Below are positions 52,831 through 64,000 of a stretch of DNA of 64,000 nt, piece after piece. The position numbers were made by a program, and so were the translations under genes. Positions within the stretch are counted from its first letter, which is position 1, and each line of letters opens with the position of its first letter. The notes under the pieces were generated by a model. It had not been told where the DNA came from and ran no database searches. It worked only from the letters and a program-made list of their open reading frames with translations. The DNA is taken from positions 34,893,551 to 34,957,550 of the forward strand of contig NC_088304.1 in the NCBI RefSeq assembly GCF_032854445.1. Reading direction: 5' to 3'. Origin of the DNA: Liolophura sinensis. Taxonomy: Eukaryota > Mollusca > Polyplacophora > Chitonida > Chitonidae.

Positions 52831-53915
52831 CAGAAAGAGTGTTTGTGGATGTATATTTTTTTTCTCGGAGCGAAATCCTGTCATTTGCAGTCCTTCGTCA
52901 GTTCTACACTTATGTGTAAAGCATTCGGAAAATGCGGCTAGGAAATGCCCCAGTCCGAAACCGTTGACGGCCGTGTGTGTGAGGAGAAGGTGGATGGTGA
53001 GGAGAGGCTAATTTATGACACAATCTCGCTCAAGAAAGGCCTGATGTACTTACAAACCGAATTAAATCAAAGTTAATGCATTTCGTGGTTTTAAAAGAAA
53101 GATGGGGGTGAGATTACTACTTCGCCGCTGTGGTGGTGTTACTAATATATGAGGAAATAGTTGGAATTCCGTAATGTCACAGAAGTCGTGAAAAAAATGT
53201 AACCTAAAACTAGGATACGATCGGAAATTATGCACAAGCTCCCTTCTTCCTGTTTTCGCTCCTTCCTTCCTAGGATTTTTCTTATTTAAATACCCTTCTC
53301 AAAGTTTATTACTTACTTTCATTATTATTATTATTATTATTGTGATTATTATATTTTTGTCTTTTCTAACCTTACTGAAGATTTAAGCATTACCGTTATG
53401 ATAAGAGACGTGTTCAGTTGGGGATAAACACATAGCAATACTGACTAGTAACATTAGTAAATTACGTAAAAAAATAGTCGTGTTAATGTGTAAGATTAAC
53501 ATATGCTAAGAGCTGAGAATTATTTGTGAGAAGAATTTTACTTAAAGAGACTATACCGGAGAGTTTTGGCCCAAAAATATATAGCGCAAATCTAATCGAA
53601 TTTTGGCCATTACTTTAGAATAGCCGGAATAGTTACCTTGCATAACACATCCGCCTTGGTCGGGGCCTGCCTTGCCATTCAAAATTGGTCATTAACTTCA
53701 CAGAATGTATTATCTGGGGAATCTTGATGGCTTTTCAAACATAAGAATCATTCTAATGCTCTAAATAGGACAGGTGCAAATCTGATATTGTCTGAAGGCA
53801 ATAATTTGAGCTATTCATAGTAAAACAGAAAGCTTGTTTCAGTTAGTGATTATAGCTTTTTTGTAGCATAAAATCTCCGGAATAGTTTCTTAAAACGATG
53901 CCAACGAAATCCCAT
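52831..53915. other. Upstream of or first intron of the transporter, nothing supported
   Basis: It holds only an (ATT)n tract at about 53320-53341 and AT-rich DNA. Confidence 0.45.
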
Positions 53916-53917
53916 TC

Positions 53918-54050
53918 ATGTATGTATTTGATTGGTGTTTTACGCCTTACTCAAGAATATTTTAGTTTTACGACGGCGGCCAGCATTATGAGTGGAACGA
54001 AACCGTGCAGAGACTGGGGAAACCACGACCATCCATGGCCGGGTTCACTT
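53918..54050 (-). repeat. SINE family A, 3' half, inverted
   Basis: TTTGATTGGTGTTTTACGCC, CTCAAGAATATTTTAG and CGGCGGCCAGCATTATGAG. Confidence 0.8.
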
Positions 54051-54179
54051 CTTGTTTTTTATTATATTTCACAAGAGTGGGGTTATGGGTGTGTGCAGTA
54101 TATATGACGAAGAAGTATATTTGTTGAAGGTCAACTTTAAAAGTGGACGAAATCAGGTAGAGCTTTGGTGAGGATCTAT

Positions 54180-54545
54180 GCATCAAAACAGACGCCAGTC
54201 ATATAGATGGACGTTCCGGATCAATAATCCCAAAGCCAATTCCCAAATCGACGTCCAAATCGACGTTTACCACAAACCACCAAAAGTGATTAAAAGAGAG
54301 TAAGAAATTAGAACGGAATCATGCAAAGAAAAGCAGTCAACAATTTTCAATGATACTGGAAAGACACACGGTATGTTCTACGCGAATGAGGGAAATCAGT
54401 ATTGCATTCGTGTTCCAAGCTCGTATATAAGTTGTCGATAATAGAAAAAGTATGTATCTCAGTTGCTTTTTGATTGCAACTGTTCATTTATCCAATGTGG
54501 CGATCTAATTCAACCCGATGAAAAAACAGCCCCTAGTCTCAGTGA
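54180..54545 (-). repeat. Dispersed repeat family G, copy 3, inverted
   Basis: ACCACAAACCACCAAAAG, GTATATAAGTTGTCGATAAT and CAATGTGGCGATCTAATTCA are complementary to the copies at 31340 and 35370. Confidence 0.78.
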
Positions 54546-55164
54546 AGAATTCATGCCTCTCGGCACCCCCCCCCCCCCCCCCTTTCCTATCTAATCCCCA
54601 CCACGCCCTTTTTATCCTCAATCCAAAATGAATCTAAGGCCACACTTTAGTAGAGCTAGTCTGGGAAAACGATGGAGTCAGTGCCTGTTGATTAACTTAC
54701 GACATGTCCAAGACCTCACATGAATGTGACACTTGTTGGTTTGGATTTCACCGGAGAGAAAAAAAATGTTTAGCCGTTCGTGGTTTCAATATCTTCTGGA
54801 GACTCCGTAATTATCAATGTTCCGCAAATTATTACCTGTAACTTTACCTACAAGGTGATACGAAGCTGATCCGGGGCATAAACAAGCTGATATGTCGGTC
54901 AGTCCATAAATCACCCTGGGGCCAGATTAACTCAGGCTCATTGTAGCAAATTCCTGCAACCCGATTATCAGTGATAATTACACATTGCCGCCCTTCCACG
55001 GGGGGGGGGGGGGGAGGGGGGAGAGAAAGGTGGTGGTGGAAAAGGTCTTTTGTGATACCCGAGTCTCCTTGCCGACCCTGGGCATGCAGGCGACGAGTAC
55101 GTATGGACGTACGAAGAAACCGATTCACTTACCTACATCACATACACCCTTAAAATGAAAATAT

Positions 55165-55292
55165 TGGTAATGTTCTATAAAAATGAGGTCTTTGGCTTTC
55201 CCAAAATTCCTCCCATCATAATGTTGGCTGCCGTCGAATAACTGAAATAGGCCCTACTGAGTGTGTAAAACTCCAGTCAAGAAGAATAGATA
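55165..55292 (+). repeat. SINE family A, 3' end
   Basis: ATTCCTCCCATCATAATGTT, GCTGCCGTCGAATAACTGAA and an AATAGATAAATAA tail; strongly diverged. Confidence 0.65.
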
Positions 55293-55364
55293 AATAAGTC
55301 TCTACCAAGTGACTGTGTACAAATTTGCACATCCACAAGGACAGTCCGGAAATTAAGTAACGTA

Positions 55365-55700
55365 ATGTTACAACGTGCATATAAAAAATACGTGGCTTAA
55401 CATATCAAACTGTGGGTACACATAGCTTGGTATATTTAATATGTGCAACATTTTAACAGCCAGGAATCGTTGACAGTTGCATTTTATCAACTCAGCACAT
55501 ACATTCACATATTCTTAAAAGGCTAATGTTAACATGTTAAACTGTTGATACTCATAGTTTGCTACATTTAACATGTTGTGTATCATTTAAACACTCAGAA
55601 AGTATTGACAGTTGCATTTTTAACAGATTACGTATATTCACACGTCGTTAAAGCCCTAATGTTAAAAGGCCAAACATGTTAAATGTTGTAAAATGCGAAT
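55365..55700 (+). repeat. About 130-bp imperfect tandem repeat
   Basis: GTTGACAGTTGCATTTTATC and TTGACAGTTGCATTTTTAAC, with AACATGTTAAACTGTTGATA and AACATATCAAACTGTGGGTA, recur in the same order two to three times. The AACATGTTAA motif is palindromic. Confidence 0.65.
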
Positions 55701-55839
55701 CAGTGTCAATTTTAAATAAGTTTTTGCATGTTGTAATATAATCTTAAATCAAAAAACTTTTTACATACATAGCGTGGACACAATACCAAAAAATGTTAAT
55801 TTGACCTTTAGATAGTGAACATTTTCTTAACATTTTAAC

Positions 55840-56544
55840 ATGATAAATGCTTTCATTCCGTCACCACTGTCAAATGTTTGAATTTACCACTAGTCAGTGA
55901 GAAAGTGAGAAAATCTGTGTATGGTTTTAAGCGTAGACCTCTCTCTTCGAACGATGTGATTTATGTACTTTACAAACATCTGACTTATTCATTACGTCAA
56001 GTCTCCTAGCTAAATGGCGAAAGACGCTTTATCGCCAGAGTTAATATCTTACTGTGCATTTATATATGTCATATAGGTAATTCTATCCATCTGTATCTCC
56101 CGCTTTTCCACCTCGCATTCATTTTGATCGGGATTCATCAGCTTGAAATAAAGAATTATTATTATTATTTATTATTATTATCAAAGTTATATATAACATT
56201 TCAGTTTTTGAGGGTGTACATTCATTAATTTTGTGGTTACGTTACGAGCATGTGTCTCCACCCAACATACCAAGATGCTATCAGAAGTATAATGGAGACG
56301 AATTTGCGGTATATCAGGAGTATGCCAGAGTGGGCGTGTCGCAACCTGACTCTCCAATGCACATCACAGATTAGCTTCACGGGTCTCCAGGGGTTATGCA
56401 ATGAAATAGAGATTGTTATTTTTAATTTAAAGAACATTTTGTGTGTTCGGCTCAATTCTTGTGGATTCAGAACAGCTATAGATGACTGATGTAGGCCTAC
56501 AGATTACATATGATATGCAGCCCACATGTTCTCTATTAGACCGT
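55840..56544. other. Nothing supported
   Basis: An ATT microsatellite stands near 56156-56180. An open frame at 56250-56489 has no recognisable motif. Confidence 0.4.
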
Positions 56545-56822
56545 CGGACTTCGTGGCCGAGGTGGTTCGCGTACCAGCGCGGAAAACCTCTCGTGAAAGT
56601 GGTCGCTGTGAGTTAAATCAGTATTATGGCTGGGGCAGGGCGGCTTACTTGCCTTCGGTAAGTCGTCTCAGTGAAGCAGCACTAATTAAAAGAGCGGTGG
56701 AAATCCGTCCTGCAACAAGGAGGCACATTTCACGTACATGCACCCAAAGGATTCCTTTGTCGTCATATGACTGAAAAATTGTTGAGTACGACGTTAAACC
56801 CCAAGCACTCACTCACTCACTC
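56545..56822 (+). repeat. SINE family C, near full-length copy
   Basis: The tRNA-like head TTCGTGGCCGAGGTGGTTCG is followed by TTACTTGCCTTCGGTAAGTC, GGAAATCCGTCCTGCAACAA, TGACTGAAAAATTGTTGAGT and CACTCACTCACTC. It abuts a family A copy. Confidence 0.88.
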
Positions 56823-56960
56823 TCGGTCGTACGTGAGAAGGGCTTCCAGCAAACTGCGGATGGTTGTGGGTTTCCGCCGGCTCTGCCCGGTTTCCATGCA
56901 CCACAAGGCTAACCGCCGTCGTATAAGTGAAATATTCTTGAGTATGGTTTCAAACACATT
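56823..56960 (+). repeat. SINE family A, 3' half
   Basis: GGTCGTACGTGAGAAGGGCT to ATAAGTGAAATATTCTTGAG, joined directly to the family C tail, so one element inserted into or next to the other. Confidence 0.83.
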
Positions 56961-57228
56961 CTCTAAGTGTTAAAGAGACAGAACCAGTTACATGCTGTAA
57001 AGCGTGAATGTCGTCACTCCAAACTGTTTCACCGAGAAATAATTGTTTGCAAGTGGTGACATTTTTAACACTTATATAATGCGGAATACAACAATTAAAA
57101 GTGTGAATTCCCAACACATTTAACAAAGAGGTGATAACTTAAAATTAACATTACCAAGGCTTCCTTCCTCTTCTACTGCCAAAATGTGGTAATTAACCAT
57201 GTTAAAGTTGTTTTACAATTTCAGTTTT

Positions 57229-57496
57229 TTTTATTTATTTATTTGATTGGTGTTTTACGCCGTACTCAAGAATATTTCACTTATATGACGGCGGCCAGCA
57301 TTATAGTGGGTGGAAACTGGGCAGAGCCCGGGGGAAAACCCACGACCATCCGCAGGTAGCTGGAAGACCTTCCCACGTACGGCCGGAGAGGAAGCCAGCA
57401 TGAGCTGGACTTGAACTCACAGCGACCGCATTGGTGAGAGACTCCTAGGTCATTACGCTGCGCTAGCGCGCTAACCAACTGAGCCACGGAGGCCCC
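57229..57496 (-). repeat. SINE family A, full-length inverted copy
   Basis: This is the best copy in the window. On - it reads GGGGCCTCCGTGGCTCAGTT, TAGCGCGCTAGCGCAGCG, CGCTGTGAGTTCAAGTCC, CAGCAACC-like body, TTCACTTATATGACGG inverted, and the AAATAAATAAATAA tail. Box A and box B promoter motifs are intact. Confidence 0.93.
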
Positions 57497-57499
57497 TAA

Positions 57500-59235
57500 T
57501 TTCAGTTTTAAGAGAATTTTAAGGGATATGCACGAAGCATTATCGAGGTTAGACAGAATCTGCAAGACTTAATCACAAAACAATCCATAATCCATATAAT
57601 TTCATTCTAACACGTCCATTATATCAGGTCATTATGAGGTCATTAGGGGCTATAGTCTACACACTTGCGGAGATATAATGATTGGTCAAACCATCAAACT
57701 GTTTACACTATATAGTGTACAAGAAATGTCAGACGACGAGGAAATGCGAGTAATTTTTAATTTGCTTTTAAAAGTTGAAAAAAAACGAACACAACATTTC
57801 GATTGTATCTACCCAGTCGTAATAACGTCTCTAGTAAATAATGCAATTCACGCATACCTTTTTAAGCGTCTTTCTACCCCTGATCAGGGGTCGAAGTACG
57901 CGCCTTTTTTCCGGTAATTCAAATGTCTCCTAAAGACTGCAAAACAGTGTCGCCAAAGAACCCTGGATAAGATAACCCGCAGTTACAATATGACCGCAAC
58001 ATAACTCTAATCGTAGATACGAAACTATCTTGTTGCGTTATGTAATTCTTGTGTCACTAATTGTTTATCTGTGCACCAATTTACTTTTGCAACGTTGAAT
58101 CTATGGATAAGAATTTGCTTTATGAGTAACGGTTAATGCAGTTTAGGCCTAGTAACCGAGATTCGCTCTAAACTGCCTCAAACCAGAACCACACACAGTA
58201 ATGTATGCCTGTATTCCGCACGCTACTATAGGCTGTGACATCACATTACTTTGCGGTTGCTACAACACAGCAACCGACAACCATGTGCACACACAAAGGG
58301 CCCCATACACAGTAACATATGTTTCGTACCACACGGCACAGCAGTCGCACAATAGGCCTATTGCGCGGTAAAGGCCCGTTCTCGCGATGATATTTGTAGT
58401 ACCCAATTCGACTTGTAATGTTCTACAAAAATCGCATGTAACATGGTCGCATGGGACTTGAGGATATCACGTTTTTCTCGTTCAATTCCGTTGCTAAGGT
58501 CTGGCGTTTTTGTCAGCACGTTTGTCATAATGAGTTGTTTACTGTAATTCACATGATGTGTAATTTCATAGTAGATCTTGACAGTGATAGTAAGCAATAA
58601 ATTGCTCCGTTTCAGGGGAGCGGTACGTCACTGTGCTTTTCTCGACACAAGCATTTGAATCGTCATGGTTGTTGACAAGCTTTGATTGGTAAAAACAAAG
58701 GGGCGTAACTTAAGCATATAGTGGGGGGGGGGGGGGGGGGGGGAATGAAGCGATCTGATTGCCCAGCGTGTGATTTGTGGCATGCAAATAGAACTTTCTC
58801 ACGTTACCTCGTGGCTGCTAAACGCTATACCGTGTATACAACAACCCCAGAGTACACAGCAACAACCACAACTTGCTATATAGCCACAGAGTGCTGCACA
58901 TACCTTCGGGGTGGTCCCACAAGAACCATTCAGTCGGCTGTGTAGCCCACAAAACAGTCATGTTGAGTGTTCGAATCCAGTTCTAGTTGGTTAAAATGTA
59001 ATTTCGCATCAGTCTTACCTCAGACTGTCCATCTGCCTTAGTTTCCCATATAGGCTATTGCCCGTTTTCCCTTCTATAAAACGTCGCATAGGTTCTGATA
59101 TATTATGGAGTAATTATACACATTAAAAGAAAAGAGAGGAAACAATATACAGGAAGGGAGGGAGGGAAATCCCTAAACGGCTGCTCCTTTTTCTGACGTG
59201 ATTGGTAACTGTAAATCAATTTCCAATCGGGATTT
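57500..59235. other. Nothing supported except homopolymers
   Basis: A run of about 19 G stands at 58723-58741. No gene, repeat family or RNA gene could be supported. Confidence 0.4.
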
Positions 59236-59240
59236 CTTAC

Positions 59241-59520
59241 GAGGCCATGGATGCGCCATAATGAAGCAACCGAAAATACAAGGCCATTGGATGCGCCATA
59301 CTGAAGCAACCGGAAACACAAGGCCATGGGATGTGCCATAATGAAGCAACCGGAAACATGAGGCCATGGGATGCGCCATAATGAAGCAACCGGAAACATG
59401 AGGCCATGGGATGCGCCATAATGAAGCAACCGGAAACATGAGGCCATGGGATGCGCCATAATGAAGCAACCGGAAACATGAGGCCATGGGATGTGCCATA
59501 ATGAAGCAACCGGAAACACG
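59241..59520 (+). repeat. 40-bp minisatellite, seven copies
   Basis: Units GAGGCCATGGGATGCGCCAT with AATGAAGCAACCGGAAACAT. Forty is not a multiple of three, yet no - strand frame has a stop within the unit, which gives long overlapping open frames in all three - strand frames. The first unit is the most diverged. Confidence 0.95.
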
Positions 59521-60054
59521 ATGTCGCCTTACTTGTACACATATGTTAAAGGGCAAACCAAAGTTCGGCTGACATAAGTTGAAACAGGTGTATTCTATGG
59601 TTACAGAGATAACTCGCAACTGATTGATCAAAATGGATTACATGGTGGCGATTGTATTGCAAAATTGGACTTTAGCAATATGTCCGATTTTGCCAACTTT
59701 CAACTGCCATCTCACTTTGTCAACATCACAAAGAGTAAAAGTAATGCTTTATACTCTTCTTTTAGGAGACTGTATCGATACATATACATTTAGTCTGACA
59801 TTGTCTTTTCTTTTTATTAATCAAGAGACAAACAATCGCGGCAATCACTCGTGCAACGGTCGAAGGGTTGCCCTCACCCACAGCTCATCAGCCTCTGACG
59901 TAAACACCGAATAGATAAATAAATAGGTAGGTGAATAAATAAATAAATATACCTACCTATACGTGTATATGACCTATCACTGTTTACTGCGTTTATCCTT
60001 AAGACTATATATATAAGAGACAGAAACACTATATAGTGAAATCAAAATCTTATG

Positions 60055-60172
60055 TGCAGTTCTTCGGGATTAAGTCGAACGATGTGTTTTTTTGATGGAA
60101 GTTCCAAGGAAATTTAAAGACAAAACAAAAAGAAAAAACAAGAATGTCTAGACAGGGTAAACAGACTGCTTA
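60055..60172 (+). repeat. Dispersed direct duplication, copy 1
   Basis: TTCTTCGGGATTAAGTCGAA, GATGGAAGTTCCAAG and GAATGTCTAGACAGGGTAAA recur at 62217-62332 in the same orientation. Confidence 0.85.
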
Positions 60173-60740
60173 ACAGATTGCGACACGCGCACTGTTGATA
60201 CAAAGAACAACAATTTTCCTCACACACGTCTGGCAGCCAGAATGCGAGTTGTCGTTGACAAAACTGTTTCACGACACCTATAACAAACAGTAACATGAAT
60301 TTGCATGAAAATTTTTTCACGCAAAGTTCGGTCTTTAGGAGGTTTATCGCTCCTACATAACAACGCAAGAGTTTCTTATGCCCACTGAATTCGCACAATC
60401 GACTATGTTGTTACGGTATTGAAAACGGCAACAGAAAACAGACTCAGTGACTCAATATTACAATGTAAACAATGCTTTATATATAGAATGAGACGTACAG
60501 TTTTACAGACAGTTAAACAACAACAACAACAACATACACATCAGTATTACCGGTCTTTACAAGTTTCCAGTTCACCTTTGCATCCCAAGGAATGTATTCC
60601 AGGAAATCCAACGTAAAGACCATGGGATAAACACACAATTCACACAAGTCACAAATTGTCCTAGACAGGTACTTCGCCAGATTAGCGAACACGAACACAG
60701 TACACAGGTTACACAGAACTGGAACAGTCAAGCCTTTGAA

Positions 60741-60748
60741 TGACGTCA
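60741..60748. promoter_or_regulatory. Palindromic CRE-like site
   Basis: TGACGTCA, the perfect cAMP-response element, in a locally G+C-richer stretch (about 60700-61250). A TATATA-like stretch stands near 61222. Whether this belongs to a promoter is unknown; such an octamer also occurs by chance. Confidence 0.3.
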
Positions 60749-61959
60749 CACCCGCAGAGCACAACACAGGGTAAATACAGGCATGGAGGTATAATCCACT
60801 TCAGATCAGTCACAGCTCCCGCAGAAGCTCACAAACGAGCCGTTCAGAGACGTAGAGTAATGTCACCTTGTGGCAGAACGAACGTCCTTTGCAAAACTGA
60901 AAACTTCAGTTTAGAGTCCTTGACGACCTTGTCGGTCAGGTGAGGTCAGCGTGTTAAACAAATTACACAGTCCACACTGTATAATCATAATAAAGATCCG
61001 AACACCAATAAACGTGACTTCCGCAGAAATTCACATAAACCAGACATCAGTACTACTGTGGTACACAAACGGTGCCGGCATAAAAAAATCTGTCCTCCCA
61101 AATGAAACTGGCATCACCAGCTCATATCAAAATAATGGACTCGATACGAGAGCGTCTCACACTCTCCTGGCTCCCAGTGGATGCAGCAAAAATACCTCCC
61201 CTCTGCACAGAAAACACGGCTTATATACGTGCCAGGTGGATTCAACTATTTTTAAACACAGAGTTTAACAGCCAATGAACAGCCAGTTAAATAAACAGAG
61301 CCTTGAACAAGGTGCTTTCGGCCAGGTCCGCGCTGTACATATATAACAGGGCCTGTTATGCTTTCACAAAGGTCCGCAGACTAACAGTACATGAAAACGT
61401 TAAAGTCATACATAACAATGTATACAGTTACATCAATTTCTCATGCATAGTCCAACACACTGGAATTCATTTCTCACGCGGGCATAGATATGGTTCCAAC
61501 AATGAGATTCGATGTTCTGTTATGTTTGTGTCGAGGGCCATTGCCAGGCGAGTCGTGAACACCTTTCAAAACTGACACTATTGTAATGCTATTAACACCT
61601 ACCAAAACTGATTGATACTGTAGTACACACGTAGTTATCGTCAGGGTCAATCTTAAGTGGTTCACAGAACGGTGGGATTACTCTGTTTGAGTGTATTCAA
61701 GCCTGTGTGTCAATCAGCGGAAATATAATCCGACAATCGTATGCCACCCATTGACTCGTGTGATTGTCAAAATGGAGCATAACATAACCGTTTTCGATCA
61801 CAACTGATATAAATTCCCATATAAAATCGTGTAGCCAGCCTTTGACAAGGAATATATCAATATTCTGTTCGTGAGGCCTTGGTAACAATAGCTTGACGAC
61901 GCTCGTGATGCCTGGTGGCAATTAGCGGTTAACGACGCTCGTGTGACCTTTTGCGCAGT

Positions 61960-62192
61960 CTACACTCAAAAACTTAATCTGTTAATTTTAACAGAAAGTC
62001 TGTTGTCTGAGTGACGCTAGAATGCATTCTGTTATTATCACATAATATTCTATAATGTTCAACATAACATCCTGTTAGTGTAACAGAACCTTTATACTGA
62101 ATTAATAGAATGTGTGTGTTATATTTAACAGAACAATCTGCTTCAATAACAGAATATATTCTAGCATCATTCAGAAAACACTCAGGCAATCA
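61960..62192 (+). mobile_element. MITE-like element, family F copy 2
   Basis: It starts ACACTCAAAAACTTAATCTG. Arms GTCTGAGTGACGCTAGAATG near 62006 and, inverted, CTAGCATCATTCAGAAAACA near 62162 pair over about 32 bases. The right half matches the element at 50994 inverted. Confidence 0.68.
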
Positions 62193-62216
62193 CTCAGTGA
62201 AATCAATATCGAATTT

Positions 62217-62332
62217 TTCAATTCTTCGGGATTAAGTCGAACGATGTGGCCTTTTTTTATGGAAGTCCCAAGTAATTTTAAAGACAAACAAACAGAAAAA
62301 GAAGAATGTCTAGACAGGGTAAACAGACTGTT
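62217..62332 (+). repeat. Dispersed direct duplication, copy 2
   Basis: See 60055-60172. In this copy one frame stays open across the block; in copy 1 that frame is broken, so a decayed coding fragment of a mobile element is possible. Confidence 0.82.
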
Positions 62333-62639
62333 TAATTTATTTAATTCAGAGACCTAGGCTTGTATGATAAACAGTGCTTTAGTGCCCGGTGACAGTTCTA
62401 CTGGTATACTATGAATTCTAACAATATATGGCCAGCCTTTGTTTTAAATCTGATGTGTTTTTTCAGCCCACGTATGTGATCCGACTAATGCTGCCAGAAT
62501 AAACATGATTAAACGACTACACATGCCCCACAGCTTTGGAACCTGTAAATAATACATGTCCTTCCTAACCCCTGGGCCTGGCAATACGCTATACATGCCG
62601 TTTACATAGCTGTTAATGGCAACTTTTGTGTGACGTAGA

Positions 62640-62860
62640 AGAAAGAACATTCCTTGCGTACTTTCAGCATTACTGAAAGCCGTTAACTGCTATTCTTTAC
62701 ATGAGTCGGTTCTAATTTCTTACTTTGTATACTGTCTTAGTTCTTTGGTGGTTTGTGTTCAACGTCGTTATGAGAATTGGCCTTGCGATTATTGACCTGG
62801 GAGGTCTATTATGATTGACGACTATCGTATACCGATGTCTGTTAAAACGCCTATATATTT
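62640..62860 (+). repeat. Dispersed repeat family G, copy 4, partial
   Basis: TCTTTGGTGGTTTGTGTTCA, TTGCGATTATTGACCTGG and the TTCTTTACATGA block match the 3' part of copies at 31340 and 35370. Confidence 0.7.
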
Positions 62861-62864
62861 TGAA

Positions 62865-64000
62865 CTGGTCTGACAACGGTGTGGCCGAAATCCACGCTAA
62901 AACCGAGTAAACAGACAATCGGATTGCTTAAGTTTGAACATTTTCCAAAAGTTCAAACCTTTTTACCGACACCGCGTTTGTCATCTTCGTTAAGAAAACA
63001 GGAGACGTCACAAATATGGTGAAAAATGCCTTATTGTTATACATACTTGTTATAAGGCGTAAAGAAAATTTGCATTCAAGAAAAGACAAACAAAATTCGC
63101 TCCATGCTTAATCAAACCCTAAATGTCATGTCAATGTGCAGCTTTTTGTTGCCTTGGCAAATAGGACCCATATGCGTTTAATATAGCCCAGCCCATTTAC
63201 CTGTCTTTGATAACGTGGTATTGGCTGCAAAGCTGTATTTGGTCAGAATCCAGATAAAATGCTCGATGCCATCCGAAGACTGACATTAATATGTGCACGT
63301 TATAGTTGATGGCCTTTACGCTTGCGCCGACTGCCCATTTGTCTGTTTGGATAAGGTTTGATGGCATATTACGCCACGTGTTTGCCAGAATTGTGCTGGT
63401 GAAAATGTGACAATGAAATCGTTGAACGGCCTCGAGGCGTGTGCTCTCTATTCCAGCAGGCTACCTGCTGTAACTAAGCCTTCTATTCCATGCCACCATT
63501 CTGCTGAAATTGGATTTTATTATTTGGGCAGATTTTGCGATCTCCGACATGCCTGACGTTTTCCAATAAAGTTGAAGACCCTTGACTACTGAATGTATAA
63601 AATCCTCGTAATGTTACCTTTGATGTTGATTTTGCTTTTTTGTTTTTTTTCAGTAATTACAGATATCGACGGTTATATGCTACTAAATCTAAGACACATT
63701 GGACCATTTCCAGAGAACGAATAACAGCCGTTAATATCTGTCTAACATTAGGCTACAAGAGAGAGTCCGTACTAAAATTATTCACTCTCCACCATCTGCT
63801 CATGTTTTGCCGGAGCCCGGAAGTCATCTAAAGACGCATGCTCGAATTCAGGTCCTAATGGCAACTAAAATGGGGTTCTACGGGGACAACTCGTACGTAC
63901 GTCGTGTTGAATTACATCACGAGTTTCATAAAGCACTGTAAACAGCTTCAGCCGTCTTAACAAAGAAATGGACTCTGTTCATTTATTTATTTTTTTGCGG
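62865..64000. other. Nothing supported
   Basis: AT-rich sequence to the end of the window. A 63-codon open frame at 63640-63831 has no motif. Confidence 0.4.

Noticed and set aside
56250-56489. 79-codon + strand frame
   Set aside because: No motif, no neighbouring exon and no promoter evidence.
59103-59631. Three overlapping - strand frames of 101-152 codons
   Set aside because: Minisatellite without stops on one strand.

Overview
The window looks like nuclear DNA of an invertebrate, most probably a mollusc or another lophotrochozoan. Genes are split by phased GT-AG introns, and introns and intergenic DNA are full of tRNA-derived SINEs whose tails read AACACCAATCAAATAAATAA or CACTCACTCACTCAC. 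I recall tails of this type from marine mollusc sequences, but the species cannot be named from the sequence alone. No rRNA gene, CRISPR array or prokaryotic operon is present.

Region 1 (1-26665, + strand) is most of HIRA, the WD40 histone chaperone that deposits histone H3.3 with ASF1. Twenty-three coding exons (759-26665) chain in phase from the end of the third WD repeat to the stop codon, about 867 residues. The first exons lie left of the window. One exon (3646-3724) carries one extra base and breaks the frame. The 3' UTR follows and holds its own tandem repeat.

Region 2 (about 28700-36300) is intergenic and repeat-rich: SINEs, a TA-flanked foldback element nested in a SINE, and a roughly 400-bp dispersed repeat family. 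I find no convincing gene here.

Region 3 (36470-52177, - strand) is an SLC6 sodium/chloride-dependent neurotransmitter transporter, closest to serotonin transporters. Eleven exons encode TM2 to TM12. The exon with TM1 and the N terminus is not in the window, and the C-terminal tail exon was not found. The gene converges tail-to-tail on HIRA. A truncated gag-bearing LTR element sits in its intron between 37.9 and 40.3 kb.

Region 4 (52.2-64 kb) is either the first long intron or the 5' flank of the transporter. It holds SINEs, MITE-like elements, minisatellites and short dispersed duplications, with no gene I can support.

The most striking pattern is that tandem arrays are repeatedly built from exon-intron junctions. 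Five arrays in two unrelated genes on opposite strands are made of units copying a real exon edge together with its splice site: HIRA acceptors at 3646 and 24036, the HIRA donor at 14758, and transporter donors at 52043 and 40444. Each real splice site is therefore the terminal member of a series of decoy splice sites. The sequence shows this directly; what it does to splicing is unknown.
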